Source of the DNA: JBCDBD01 sp039184335
GTDB lineage: Bacteria; Bacteroidota; Bacteroidia; Flavobacteriales; Flavobacteriaceae
NCBI GenBank assembly: GCA_039184335.1
Contig: JBCDBD010000012.1
Location: 1 to 64,000, forward strand
DNA length: 64,000 nucleotides
Direction of reading: 5' to 3'
Both the position numbers and the translations under genes were made by a program. This document shows positions 23,847-32,507 of the stretch, piece after piece. The stretch's first letter is position 1; each line of letters starts with the position of its first letter. The notes under the pieces were generated by a model that saw only the letters and a list, made by a program, of their open reading frames with translations, ran no database searches and was not told the origin of the DNA.

Positions 23847-25577
23847 TCAACGGTATTTCCAGCTCGTTAAATCAGCATCTTTAGGGGCCGTTTTGGCAAT
23901 GCGTTCCATAATCTTGGGCACGTACATGCTGTTGTAGCGCAATCGACTGATATGGTTAGGGTTCTCTTGATCCCCGTTCCAACAATGTTCTGCCCGATCC
24001 CCATAGTCAACTTCTCCACCATAATAGGGATCTGAAGTATTTTCTAAGAATTCTTCCATCAAATAGACGGCATTGTTTAGGTAATAGTTATCCATATCTC
24101 CGCAATAGATGTGTATTTTTCCCTGGAGTTTCTCCCCTAGTTTATCCCAGTCCCGTTCCAGAATATGCCGTAAATCGTAATTTTCTTTCCAATATTCAGC
24201 AACACTGGGGTTAATATCTCCATTCATTTTGTTCCACAGACGTTCTGGGTAACCATCTTTCCCTTGGGGGGAATAGGTGGCTTCCCAAATATCCCATTGC
24301 TGTCCTGACCGGGATTTAGTACCCAAAACCAATTCTAAATGGTTGTATTCACGTACAGTGGTCTGTACATGCCCAAGATAATCGCGGTGCGCAGGTACTT
24401 CAGTGGGTTTATGTTCACTTTCGTAGTGGTAGGCATTTTGATCTTCATAGATATTGGTAAGACAATATGCCCTAAAATCAATCGGATCAGGACATGCGGC
24501 AAAGCAACCGTTGTATTCTTCAGGATATTTTACTTGTACCGCCAAGGCTTCCCAACCTCCCGTCGAACCTCCATATAAAAACCGTGACCACCCTTTGCCA
24601 ATACCCCTAAACTCTTTTTCAATATGGGGAACCAATTCATAGGTGATGGCATCCCCATATGGGCCTTGACTGGCTGAATTCACCGCATAAGAGTCGTCAT
24701 AATATGGGGTAGGGTGCTGAATTTCCACAATCAAAAACCTTGGAAAATCAGGTTGGTTCCATCGTTGGTAAAATTCGTAGGCCTCTTTTTGTTGTATGAT
24801 ATTATACCCTTTCACATCGAAACGGGCTGAATAATCAGGCTGCAGTTCAGGATCGGAAGGCGTAGTTCTAAATCCGCCAAAATCAGCGGGGAAGTGTCCG
24901 TGGAAAATCATTAACGGATAGTGCGCTTCAGGATGTTCTTCAAATCCTTTGGGCAACAAGACATGGGCACCCAAATACATGTCCCTGCCCCAAAACTTAG
25001 ATAGCTTTTCAGATTTGATCTTAATATGCTTGATCCACTCGGTATCTTCAGGTTCTTCGATCGGTGGAATGACCTGGTCCATCACCACTTCAACATTTTG
25101 TGATCCGCCTTTACCAATGGTAATCTTGAACGGTTTACTGTATAAATTACCGGGAGAACGATTCCATTGTTGGCCTTCGCCATTATCCATGGGTAATTTG
25201 ACCTCATGCCCTGTTGCAAGGTTAAACGTCTCGTAAACGTGTAACAAGGCTTGCACAGAGTAGTCTCCTGGGGGTAGCTTTGACAGACCTTCATAAGGAA
25301 AACCAAATACCGAGTCGTCAAAAACCAGTTGCTGTCCGGGTTGCATTCCCTCAACATCCATTCCAAATATCGGTTGTGCATTCCGTCCAGCATTTATTTG
25401 AAAGCGCGGTTCTTTTTCGTCATTCTTGCCCAGCATCAACAATAATCTGCCATCTAAGTCGGTAGTGCCCACACTTTCAGAAAAAGAAACTGCAATTTTA
25501 ACTTTTTCCACAGATTTCTTTTTGCATCCCCACACAAATGCAATAGCTATGACAAACAAAAGGGATCGGTACTTCAT
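23847..25577 (-). CDS. Esterase-like alpha/beta hydrolase lipoprotein
   Basis: 576 residues with a lipoprotein signal (MKYRSLLFVIAIAFVWGCKKK). Residues about 25-170 are an N-terminal beta-sandwich-like region; the catalytic half has a YPLMIFHGHFP oxyanion strand, YGGSTGGWEAL with the nucleophile Ser, GKIHIYCGDMDNYYLNN and a late His in DRAEHCWNGD, in the manner of enterochelin-esterase/feruloyl-esterase-like hydrolases. Probably periplasmic or on the cell surface. Substrate unknown. Its stop is one base from the start codon of the DUF2306 pseudogene downstream, so the two were once in one operon. Confidence 0.82.
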   Translation of the reverse strand: MKYRSLLFVIAIAFVWGCKKKSVEKVKIAVSFSESVGTTDLDGRLLLMLGKNDEKEPRFQINAGRNAQPIFGMDVEGMQPGQQLVFDDSVFGFPYEGLSKLPPGDYSVQALLHVYETFNLATGHEVKLPMDNGEGQQWNRSPGNLYSKPFKITIGKGGSQNVEVVMDQVIPPIEEPEDTEWIKHIKIKSEKLSKFWGRDMYLGAHVLLPKGFEEHPEAHYPLMIFHGHFPADFGGFRTTPSDPELQPDYSARFDVKGYNIIQQKEAYEFYQRWNQPDFPRFLIVEIQHPTPYYDDSYAVNSASQGPYGDAITYELVPHIEKEFRGIGKGWSRFLYGGSTGGWEALAVQVKYPEEYNGCFAACPDPIDFRAYCLTNIYEDQNAYHYESEHKPTEVPAHRDYLGHVQTTVREYNHLELVLGTKSRSGQQWDIWEATYSPQGKDGYPERLWNKMNGDINPSVAEYWKENYDLRHILERDWDKLGEKLQGKIHIYCGDMDNYYLNNAVYLMEEFLENTSDPYYGGEVDYGDRAEHCWNGDQENPNHISRLRYNSMYVPKIMERIAKTAPKDADLTSWKYR

Positions 25578-25752
25578 GTCGGTTCTTTTGTCTCTTAAGA
25601 TAGGGATTTTAGCTTGGGATTTAAAAGTATTTTGTCAGGTAACACGGTGCCGTTACCGCTGTGCAGTTTATCGAATTCATGGGTGCAAGAACAAGATTAA
25701 AAGGCCATTCCCCGTTATTCTCTCAATAAGAGTACCCAAACTTTACTAAACC

Positions 25753-25908
25753 ATGAAAACAATACTACTGTTGTTGACGGTATTTTTTACCGGTCTAGCA
25801 CTCACGGGCTGTACCAATGATGAGGGTGATAATGATATTGATGTCATTACCCCTACCGATGATGAAGAGAATCTGTTCAACGGTTCAGAAAGTCCTCAGA
25901 AAGGCTAA
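25753..25908 (+). CDS. Small lipoprotein (51 aa)
   Basis: A 51-residue frame with a canonical lipoprotein signal (FFTGLALTGCTNDEG) and a very acidic mature part of about 32 residues rich in Asp and Glu. Start ATG at 25753. Its stop lies in the A tract of the terminator for the convergent gene. Function unknown; the signal peptide supports it as real. Confidence 0.6.
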   Translation: MKTILLLLTVFFTGLALTGCTNDEGDNDIDVITPTDDEENLFNGSESPQKG

Positions 25909-25931
25909 AAAACCCCTGTCAAAACAGGGGT
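25907..25931 (-). terminator. Rho-independent terminator of the DUF6591-like lipoprotein gene
   Basis: An 8 bp perfect stem (ACCCCTGT with ACAGGGGT) with a four-base loop; on the minus strand it is followed by six T, 30 bases after the stop at 25961. The plus strand lacks a T tract. Confidence 0.75.
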
Positions 25932-25960
25932 CTCCATGTATCACAATTTTGGTGAGAGGG

Positions 25961-26374
25961 TTAATTGAACCCGAGTTCTTCCATCTTTTTTTCGGCCCTG
26001 CTGGATATTTTCTTAAATCTTTGCCCATACGACTCGTTATTGGAGCAAGAAATCGCTAAGCTCATCCATTGCTGCGACCATGATGAGGCTTCCACAGCCA
26101 TTTCTTGATATTCTTTAGATGTTACCGCACCCATCGGATTGTCTTTGTATTTTTCAAAAAAAGCAACATATTTATCCATCCAATCTTCATATTGATCGAT
26201 AAATTCATCGCAGTCCTTAGCCTTTTCAAATCTGTCTGGATCTTTCGACCCATTTTTAGAATCTGAAAATGACACTTCAGTACCATCGATTGGAGTTTTA
26301 TCTTTTTCTTCTTTATCCTTGCACCCGAAGATACAAAGGGAAATCAATAACAGGAACAAGATTGGCTTTTTCAT
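25961..26374 (-). CDS. DUF6591-like lipoprotein
   Basis: 137 residues: lipoprotein signal (MKKPILFLLLISLCIFGCKDK), a charged linker, then a helical domain beginning KDCDEFIDQYEDWMDKYVAFFEKYKD and ending in a second Cys-containing helix (SLAISCSNNESYGQRF). The DCDEFxDxYExWxDxY pattern is that of DUF6591 proteins as I remember them. Function unknown; envelope location. Confidence 0.7.
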   Translation of the reverse strand: MKKPILFLLLISLCIFGCKDKEEKDKTPIDGTEVSFSDSKNGSKDPDRFEKAKDCDEFIDQYEDWMDKYVAFFEKYKDNPMGAVTSKEYQEMAVEASSWSQQWMSLAISCSNNESYGQRFKKISSRAEKKMEELGFN

Positions 26375-26443
26375 TATGGTGGTGTTTAAGAGCGAAAATT
26401 ATTATGTTGCCCAATATTTTAAAGATAAGCGATTTACTTATAC

Positions 26444-27604
26444 CTATCTATGCAATACAAATTCCACCCTTCTGTTCATCGCCCAGGCTTTTTCACTATT
26501 TTCTGGTGCTATGGGTTTTTCCTCTCCATATCCCTTGCTTGATAAACGGTATCGTTTTATCCCCTTTGAAATCAGATAATCCCGCACGGCATTGGCCCGA
26601 TTTTCTGATAGTATCAGGTTGGATTCATTGCTTCCGTTCGCATCGGTATGCCCTTCAATGGTCACTTCGGTATCAGGATGGTCTTGCAATAGTTTCAAGA
26701 TTTTATCCAGCGCGGGGTATGATTCAGGTTTTATGGTGTATTTGTTGGTATCAAAATAAATATCCTGTACCACAATTCGACCATTGGTGACCAAGCGCTC
26801 ATATAATGGCAGACCGTCTTTGGCAATGGTAAAGTAATTGACCCGTGCCTTCATGTAGCCATCACCACTACTCGAATTGGGCGATAGGGTATAGAGACTG
26901 AGATGGGTAAGCTCCCTGACATTGATATCGGGATTATTGACCAATTGTTGCCCATTTACAATGACCTTTAAATTGCCCTGATTAAAGGAAATTTGCGAGG
27001 TATACCACCCTGGATTTTGCTTCCCAGCCATATAGACGACTTGATCGGATCCTGGGGCAACATTGGTACTTCTCAAGTAAATCTTGTAGGCCGGCCGGGT
27101 GCTTTTTGCACCATGGAACTGAATGATATATGCCTCATTGCCACGCTGCCAGAAGAAATGCTCCAATTCAAGCTTGAAAGAATCGCCAAGGTATTCATCA
27201 ATATCAAAAGAAGGCTTGATGACGCTTTTGTTAGAGACCATTTGTACCACCCCATCAATTTTTCCTTGGTTTTCAAATACCCCATTTTCGACAGTACCAC
27301 TGATTTGGGTCCATTTTTTTGGAAATTCTCCAGGGCTTTCATTATCAAAATCATCATGAAAGATGATGTCGCCCCTATTGATAAACCCACGATCGACCAC
27401 ATACGTTTTCATTTGACCTGTAGTTCCCTTTTCAGATTGTTTGGGGTCTTCTTTTTTTCCGTTGAGCTCGTCATCGACAACATCAACTACCTTGTCTTCA
27501 ACTTTGTTCTTTACTTTTTTCAACAGCCCCTGCCCGTGGACCTGCACTACCAATAGATAGAGAAAAAATGTGAAAGCCATTTTTGTTGGATTTAGTGTTC
27601 CCAT
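26444..27604 (-). CDS. OmpA-family outer-membrane protein
   Basis: 386 residues: signal peptide (MAFTFFLYLLVVQVHGQ region), a region of mostly beta structure (residues about 75-270; IIFHDDFDNESPGEFPKKW is typical of the concanavalin-like extracellular part seen in such flavobacterial proteins) and a C-terminal OmpA domain that binds peptidoglycan: YTIKPESYPALDKILKLLQ, VTIEGHTDANGSNESNL with the meso-DAP-contact Asp, and RLSSKGYGEEKPIAPN-like end followed by NRRVEFVL. Chosen start is the ATG at 27604; other ATGs at 27634 and 27580 are possible. It lies 90 bases downstream of the response-regulator gene with a CCCCATTTGGG-type site between them and is probably its target or operon member. Confidence 0.85.
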   Translation of the reverse strand: MGTLNPTKMAFTFFLYLLVVQVHGQGLLKKVKNKVEDKVVDVVDDELNGKKEDPKQSEKGTTGQMKTYVVDRGFINRGDIIFHDDFDNESPGEFPKKWTQISGTVENGVFENQGKIDGVVQMVSNKSVIKPSFDIDEYLGDSFKLELEHFFWQRGNEAYIIQFHGAKSTRPAYKIYLRSTNVAPGSDQVVYMAGKQNPGWYTSQISFNQGNLKVIVNGQQLVNNPDINVRELTHLSLYTLSPNSSSGDGYMKARVNYFTIAKDGLPLYERLVTNGRIVVQDIYFDTNKYTIKPESYPALDKILKLLQDHPDTEVTIEGHTDANGSNESNLILSENRANAVRDYLISKGIKRYRLSSKGYGEEKPIAPENSEKAWAMNRRVEFVLHR

Positions 27605-27625
27605 CTGGATATTTTTATAATTAAC

Positions 27626-27680
27626 AATACCCAAATCTCTGTTTTTGAGATACTTGCGTCAATCGCCCAAATGGGGTATT
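27626..27680. promoter_or_regulatory. Inverted AATACCC sites between response regulator and OmpA gene
   Basis: AATACCCAAAT on the plus strand at 27626-27636 and AATACCCCATTTGGG on the minus strand at 27666-27680, facing each other about 30 bases apart. The second is repeated exactly at 28361-28375. Confidence 0.5.
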
Positions 27681-27694
27681 TGTATTCAAAGGCC

Positions 27695-28321
27695 TTATAT
27701 CAACTTTTGCTTTATCGCTTTGTAAATGGCCTCTGCGCGATTTTTGACGTGTAATTTTGAATAAATGTTCTTGATATGTGTCTTAACGGTATGCGGGCTT
27801 AGAAAGAGGGCTTCGGCAATCTCTTTATAGTTCATGCCCTTGGCCAACATCTTTAGTATTTCGGTCTCACGTTCTGATAGGGGGTTGTCGATAATTCGAA
27901 ATGAATTGATGATTCGTCGAGCAATTCGGCTGCTCATAGGAGCACCACCTTCATAGACCTCTCGAATATGGACCAATAGTTGTGCCGGACTGGTATCTTT
28001 TAGCAAATATCCTGAGGCTCCCGCGCATAGCGACTCAAATATGGAATCGTCGTCTGATTGCACCGTAAGCATGATAATATCCAGCAATGGATTTTCCGAT
28101 TTCAGCTGACGTGTCACCTCTATCCCCGATTTGCCAGGAAGATCGATATCCATCAAGACAATATCAAGGGGCAATGTAGTTATTGAGGCTAGGGCCGATT
28201 CCCCATCAGGAAAGGCATATTTGCAAGAAAAACCAGTCGATCCATCTAAAATAAGTTGTAAGGTCTGACGAATTTCATTTTCATCTTCAACTAGGGCAAT
28301 ATGAATATTTTGAACTGGCAT
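27695..28321 (-). CDS. LuxR/NarL-family response regulator
   Basis: 208 residues. The receiver domain has the acidic pocket DEN, the phosphorylated Asp in IVLMDIDLPGKSG and the Lys in LLKDTS. The C-terminal LuxR helix-turn-helix is LSERETEILKMLAKGMNYKEIAEALFLSPHTVKTHIKNIYSKLHVKNRAEAI. Its start is set at MPVQNIHIALVEDENE, 11 bases after the kinase stop; the earlier in-frame start lies inside the kinase gene. It works with the kinase just upstream. Confidence 0.95.
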   Translation of the reverse strand: MPVQNIHIALVEDENEIRQTLQLILDGSTGFSCKYAFPDGESALASITTLPLDIVLMDIDLPGKSGIEVTRQLKSENPLLDIIMLTVQSDDDSIFESLCAGASGYLLKDTSPAQLLVHIREVYEGGAPMSSRIARRIINSFRIIDNPLSERETEILKMLAKGMNYKEIAEALFLSPHTVKTHIKNIYSKLHVKNRAEAIYKAIKQKLI

Positions 28322-28332
28322 GTTTTTACAAG

Positions 28333-31300
28333 TTACTGATCTTGTGGGTAACATGTATCCCCCAAATGGGGTATTCTCTCCAGTCGGATCAGTGTTCCCG
28401 TTGTGGTAGATGTTATAGTAAGTACAGCTCCTATAGTGTCAGATCGGGTTTTCATATTTTTCAACCCCCTTCCCTTTGATCTAGAGGCGACATCAAACCC
28501 TTTACCATCATCCAAAAATTCCATAACCGAAAATTGCCCATCACTTTTGAGATTGAGTTCTGCCTTGGTCCCTGTCGAATATTTGAGACCATTGGTCATG
28601 GCCTCCTTAAAGATCAGTATAAGCTGTTTCTTGGCCATGGGACTCAACAACAAATCTGAAAAATGTTCTTCATAAGTACTGCTCCTAAAATCAATGCTAC
28701 TTTGCTCGAACATCTCCTCTCCAAACTCCTTTAAGCGTAAAAAGGTGTCACCCAAACTGTCTTTCTGGGGGTCAATTACCCAAAGTAGATCTCGAAACCC
28801 TGTGGATAATCCTTTCACATTATACCGAATTTTATTGAAAAATGGAGTGGGATCCAACCCTTGCGTCCAGTTGCGCTCTGCCATGGTCAAAAACATGGAT
28901 ATTTTGGTGACCATAGAACCCAGTTCATCATGAAAATCAGCGGCATTCTCTTGGCGTAGCTGTTCACGTTCTTTGATAAGGGCGGTTTCCAATTGGTTCT
29001 TCTGTTCTAGCTCCCACTCTTTTTTTCGCACACGCGCCAAATAAAACAAACGCAACAAAACTGAAAAAAGAACCAAGTAAAGTGCATAGGCCCAAGGTGA
29101 CCTCCAAAATGGAGGTTTTATGGTTACGTGTAATTTTATTGCGTTATTGGACCATTGCCCCAAACTATTGGCACCATCCAATATAATCTCATATTCGCCT
29201 GACGGTAAATTGTAATAGGTAAGCTCTGAAAGATTACCCGTCTCTATCCAAGTATTGCTTAAAGGTAAAAATTTGTGCCGGTATTGATTCGCTCCGGGAT
29301 TCTGAAAATCCAGAGCAGCGTAACGGATCTTTAGGGAATTCTCAATATGTGAAAGCTTAAGTGACCCTTTTTTGACTCGGTCGTCGATTGGTTGAAAGCC
29401 ACCATGTTTCTTACCAATACTTTCCACATTGGTCAATGCCAATTGAAAACTCGAGTTATTGTTGCCCAAGTCGCAACGTTCACTGAAAATGGTAATGCCG
29501 TCCCTACTTCCTATAAATACATTATCTTGGGTATCGATCCAAATGGCATTACGGTATGGAATGTTGTCAACCAACCCATCTTTGGTTGTATAGTGCTGCC
29601 TGTCTACAAAAGTTTTTGATGCATTGTCAAATTTTGCCTTTAAGATGCCGTTGGTCGTACCTATCCATAAATTCCCTTTCATATCCTCTTGTATACCCAA
29701 AATATATTCCGATGGCATTCCTTCTGCATGCCCGAATTGAAGGAATTCATCTTCTTCTGGCGCATATAGGTTGAGCCCTCTCTGGGTGGCAATCCAGAGA
29801 TTATCATTACTGTCTTTAAATATTTTTTTAATTGAGTTATTGCTCAGTGCAGTCGGGTTACCGAAGACGTTGGTATAATTTTCAAACGTACCCGCTCCAG
29901 AGTCATCCAAGAGCCTACTGACACCACTGAAAGTGCCTATCCAAATATTATCGTTTTCATCATGCTCGATATGCATGGCTTGGGTGTTGACGAGACGCCC
30001 GTTTTCTTTTTTATCGGCCGTAAAAACCTTTACCAAGGGTTTTTCCATATCGCCGTTTTTAAGATTTAAATGCACCAACCCCAAATAATTACCTACCCAA
30101 AACACATTGTCTTCAACCTCGTATATTTCATGGCAATGATTGTGGGGCAAGCCATCTTCGACGGTGTATCTCTTGAAGGTACCAGGTTGATACCTATCAT
30201 CGAGTTGTGTCACAAAAAGCCCTCCATCTGCCCCTATCCATAACCTATTTGTACTGTCTATGAACAAATTTCGGGCTTGTTGCATATGACTTTCAGCGAA
30301 AACCAAATACTCTATCGGACACTTATTCTCCAATACATCTTGTTTTTTCAGCTTGTACAGTTTGGTAGGGGTGGTGACCCATAAATTACCTCCCCCATCT
30401 TCAATCATGGCGTAGATACCTTTGAAATCATCTAGACAGCCGTACGGTGGAAAAGTTGAAATCTCACTTTCATCAATACTAAACTTGTATAGTCCGTTCG
30501 TGTTTGCAAACCAAACATTGTTTTGACGGTCTTGAAAGACCGCATTTGAAGCATCTGAAATCGCTAAGAACCCATTCTTTGCGACTATTTTCTGCTCTAC
30601 CAATCGTTCGCCGGCAATACTGAACTTTTTGATCTCGTGCTTCCAGTTGGCCAACCAAATACTACCATTACGGTCTATAATGGATCCTTCAACAGTGTAG
30701 CCGCCTTCTTTTTTTCCAGCTACGTTCAAAAATTGGGAAACCGCTAAAAAATTCCCTTTCAACTTCCCCTTAAGTAACCCGTGGCTTGAATCGATGATGT
30801 AAAGACTGTCATTGTATTGCTGAATTCGGTAATACCCTATATCGATTTCTTGTAAGTCTTCGTGATATTGTAGATTTACTTTATCGAACAAAAACCTATT
30901 CACTGTATTCTTGAGATAGAGCTCGTCATTGGCAGCGGCCCAAATATTGCCTAAACGGTCTTCTGTAACTGACCAAACGGTACCTTTTGATACTGCTATT
31001 TCTTTACCGTCACCTTCTAAAAGATGGATGATCTCTTCATCAGGTCCCCTAAAAAAGATACCTCCGTAAGTAGCTATCCATAAATTGGCATTACTATCTT
31101 CAAAAACATTGAGGATATATTCTTCATTTTCAGTTGCATTCTTGAGCAGAGGGATGTGGGTAATCAAATTGTTCTCAAGTGTATGCAACCCTTTTGGCGT
31201 ACCAATCCAAAGCTTGCCGTCTTTTGTCTCAAGAATCGTGTTTATCTTATTATCACGCAATCCAACAGTATCTTTTAGTGATGCCAAATATGGTTTGAAT

Positions 31301-31530
31301 TCTTGACCATCAAAACGATATAACCCATTGTTACCAGCTACCCAGATAAAGCCATTACTATCTTGAATTACGTCATGAACAATACGGGAGGGAAGTCCAT
31401 TGTTATCAGCATATCTGGTTACCTTATAGTTTTGTGGGAATACAACTGTCGTGTACATGAAAAAGAACGGCAATAACCTCAAAAAACGACAATGATATCT
31501 AGAGCGACTTTTTATTCTATGGGCTACCAT
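28333..31530 (-). CDS. Two-component propeller sensor histidine kinase
   Basis: About 1065 residues. A signal segment (LRLLPFFFMYTTVVFPQ) is followed by a periplasmic sensor made of about 14 propeller repeats to residue about 690 (repeated NLWIGT/NGLYKF-type blades) and a Y_Y_Y domain (residues about 715-800). One membrane helix (WAYALYLVLFSVLLRLFYLA) leads to a cytoplasmic HisKA_3-type dimer domain with the phosphorylated His in ADFHDELGSMVTKIS, then an HATPase domain with N box KEAMTNGLKYS and G box DDGKGFDVASRSKGRGLKNM. The ligand is unknown; relatives of this kind sense sugars or other small molecules. Chosen start ATG at 31530; a longer frame to 31563 is possible. The full -33/-7 promoter is visible just upstream. 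Confidence 0.93.
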   Translation of the reverse strand: MVAHRIKSRSRYHCRFLRLLPFFFMYTTVVFPQNYKVTRYADNNGLPSRIVHDVIQDSNGFIWVAGNNGLYRFDGQEFKPYLASLKDTVGLRDNKINTILETKDGKLWIGTPKGLHTLENNLITHIPLLKNATENEEYILNVFEDSNANLWIATYGGIFFRGPDEEIIHLLEGDGKEIAVSKGTVWSVTEDRLGNIWAAANDELYLKNTVNRFLFDKVNLQYHEDLQEIDIGYYRIQQYNDSLYIIDSSHGLLKGKLKGNFLAVSQFLNVAGKKEGGYTVEGSIIDRNGSIWLANWKHEIKKFSIAGERLVEQKIVAKNGFLAISDASNAVFQDRQNNVWFANTNGLYKFSIDESEISTFPPYGCLDDFKGIYAMIEDGGGNLWVTTPTKLYKLKKQDVLENKCPIEYLVFAESHMQQARNLFIDSTNRLWIGADGGLFVTQLDDRYQPGTFKRYTVEDGLPHNHCHEIYEVEDNVFWVGNYLGLVHLNLKNGDMEKPLVKVFTADKKENGRLVNTQAMHIEHDENDNIWIGTFSGVSRLLDDSGAGTFENYTNVFGNPTALSNNSIKKIFKDSNDNLWIATQRGLNLYAPEEDEFLQFGHAEGMPSEYILGIQEDMKGNLWIGTTNGILKAKFDNASKTFVDRQHYTTKDGLVDNIPYRNAIWIDTQDNVFIGSRDGITIFSERCDLGNNNSSFQLALTNVESIGKKHGGFQPIDDRVKKGSLKLSHIENSLKIRYAALDFQNPGANQYRHKFLPLSNTWIETGNLSELTYYNLPSGEYEIILDGANSLGQWSNNAIKLHVTIKPPFWRSPWAYALYLVLFSVLLRLFYLARVRKKEWELEQKNQLETALIKEREQLRQENAADFHDELGSMVTKISMFLTMAERNWTQGLDPTPFFNKIRYNVKGLSTGFRDLLWVIDPQKDSLGDTFLRLKEFGEEMFEQSSIDFRSSTYEEHFSDLLLSPMAKKQLILIFKEAMTNGLKYSTGTKAELNLKSDGQFSVMEFLDDGKGFDVASRSKGRGLKNMKTRSDTIGAVLTITSTTTGTLIRLERIPHLGDTCYPQDQ
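28361..28375. promoter_or_regulatory. CCCAAATGGGGTATT site at the end of the kinase gene
   Basis: Exact copy of 27666-27680, here inside the coding 3' end of the kinase gene (codons for IPHLG) and 40 bases upstream of the response-regulator start. It contains CCCCA-TT-TGGGG arms. Confidence 0.45.
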
Positions 31531-31560
31531 TACAAACCTTTTCAACCATACGGTGAGCTC

Positions 31561-31590
31561 CAAAGTTAATTGTATTCAATTGAAAATCAA
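31561..31590 (-). promoter_or_regulatory. Bacteroidota-type promoter of the kinase gene
   Basis: -7 box TAACTTTG (31561-31568) with -33 TTG (31588-31590) at the consensus 19-base spacing, 31 bases before the ATG at 31530. Confidence 0.7.
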
Positions 31591-31631
31591 CACCTATAAA
31601 GTTGATTTTATGTAAAGTGAATTTGTTGTCG

Positions 31632-32507
31632 CTACATGTGCCGTTCGCGGGCCAGTAGGGTATTCTTTAAGAGCATGGCAATCGTCATGGGACCGACACC
31701 ACCTGGAACAGGTGTTATGTAAGATGCTTTTTTGCTTACATTTTCGAAATCGACGTCCCCAGTAATATAATACCCCCTTTCCCTGGTTGCATCTGGTACA
31801 CGGGTAATACCAACGTCGATGACCACAACACCCTCTTTGACCATATCGGCCTTTAGAAAATTTGGGGCTCCGAGCGCTGAAACCACAATATCGGCCTGTA
31901 ACGTCAATTCCTTTAAATTTTGGGTCCTGCTATGGGCAAGGGTAACGGTAGCATCTGCAGCCTTGCCTTTCTGGCTCATCAGAATACTTATGGGTCGCCC
32001 CACAATATGGCTTCGGCCAATGACGACGGTATGCTTACCCGAAGTTTCAACCTCATAACGCTTCAGCAGTTCCATGATTCCGAATGGGGTAGCTGGTATG
32101 AACGATTCCATATCCAAGGCCATTTTACCAAAATTGGTCGGATGAAAGCCATCAACATCTTTGTTGGGATGAACTGCCATCAACACTTTTTGCTCATCGA
32201 TGTGCTTTGGCAAAGGTAGTTGTACGATATAGCCATCAATGGTTTTATTGTTGTTTAATTCTTCTACTTGCTTCAGCAATGTTGCTTCAGTGGTTTCTTC
32301 TGGGAGATGGATCAATGTGGACTCAAAACCGATTTTTTTGCAGGAACGGACTTTGCTGCCAACATAAGTCAAACTGGCACCGTCATTGCCCACGAGTACT
32401 GCGGCCAAATGGGGCACTTTTTCGCCCCGCTCTTTCATTTGGCCAACTTGTAAAGCAATCTCTTCCTTGATTTGGTTGGCTGTTCTTTTTCCGTCCAATA
32501 GTTCCAT
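31632..32507 (-). CDS. folD: Bifunctional methylenetetrahydrofolate dehydrogenase/cyclohydrolase
   Basis: Interconverts methylene-, methenyl- and formyl-tetrahydrofolate in one-carbon metabolism. 291 residues with YVGSKVRSCKKIGFES including the catalytic Lys, QLPLPKHID, the cofactor loop VIGRSHIVGRPIS and the C-terminal PVPGGVGPMTIAML. The ATG shares one base with the ffh stop (TAATG), so it is translationally coupled to the SRP gene. Confidence 0.97.
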   Translation of the reverse strand: MELLDGKRTANQIKEEIALQVGQMKERGEKVPHLAAVLVGNDGASLTYVGSKVRSCKKIGFESTLIHLPEETTEATLLKQVEELNNNKTIDGYIVQLPLPKHIDEQKVLMAVHPNKDVDGFHPTNFGKMALDMESFIPATPFGIMELLKRYEVETSGKHTVVIGRSHIVGRPISILMSQKGKAADATVTLAHSRTQNLKELTLQADIVVSALGAPNFLKADMVKEGVVVIDVGITRVPDATRERGYYITGDVDFENVSKKASYITPVPGGVGPMTIAMLLKNTLLARERHM

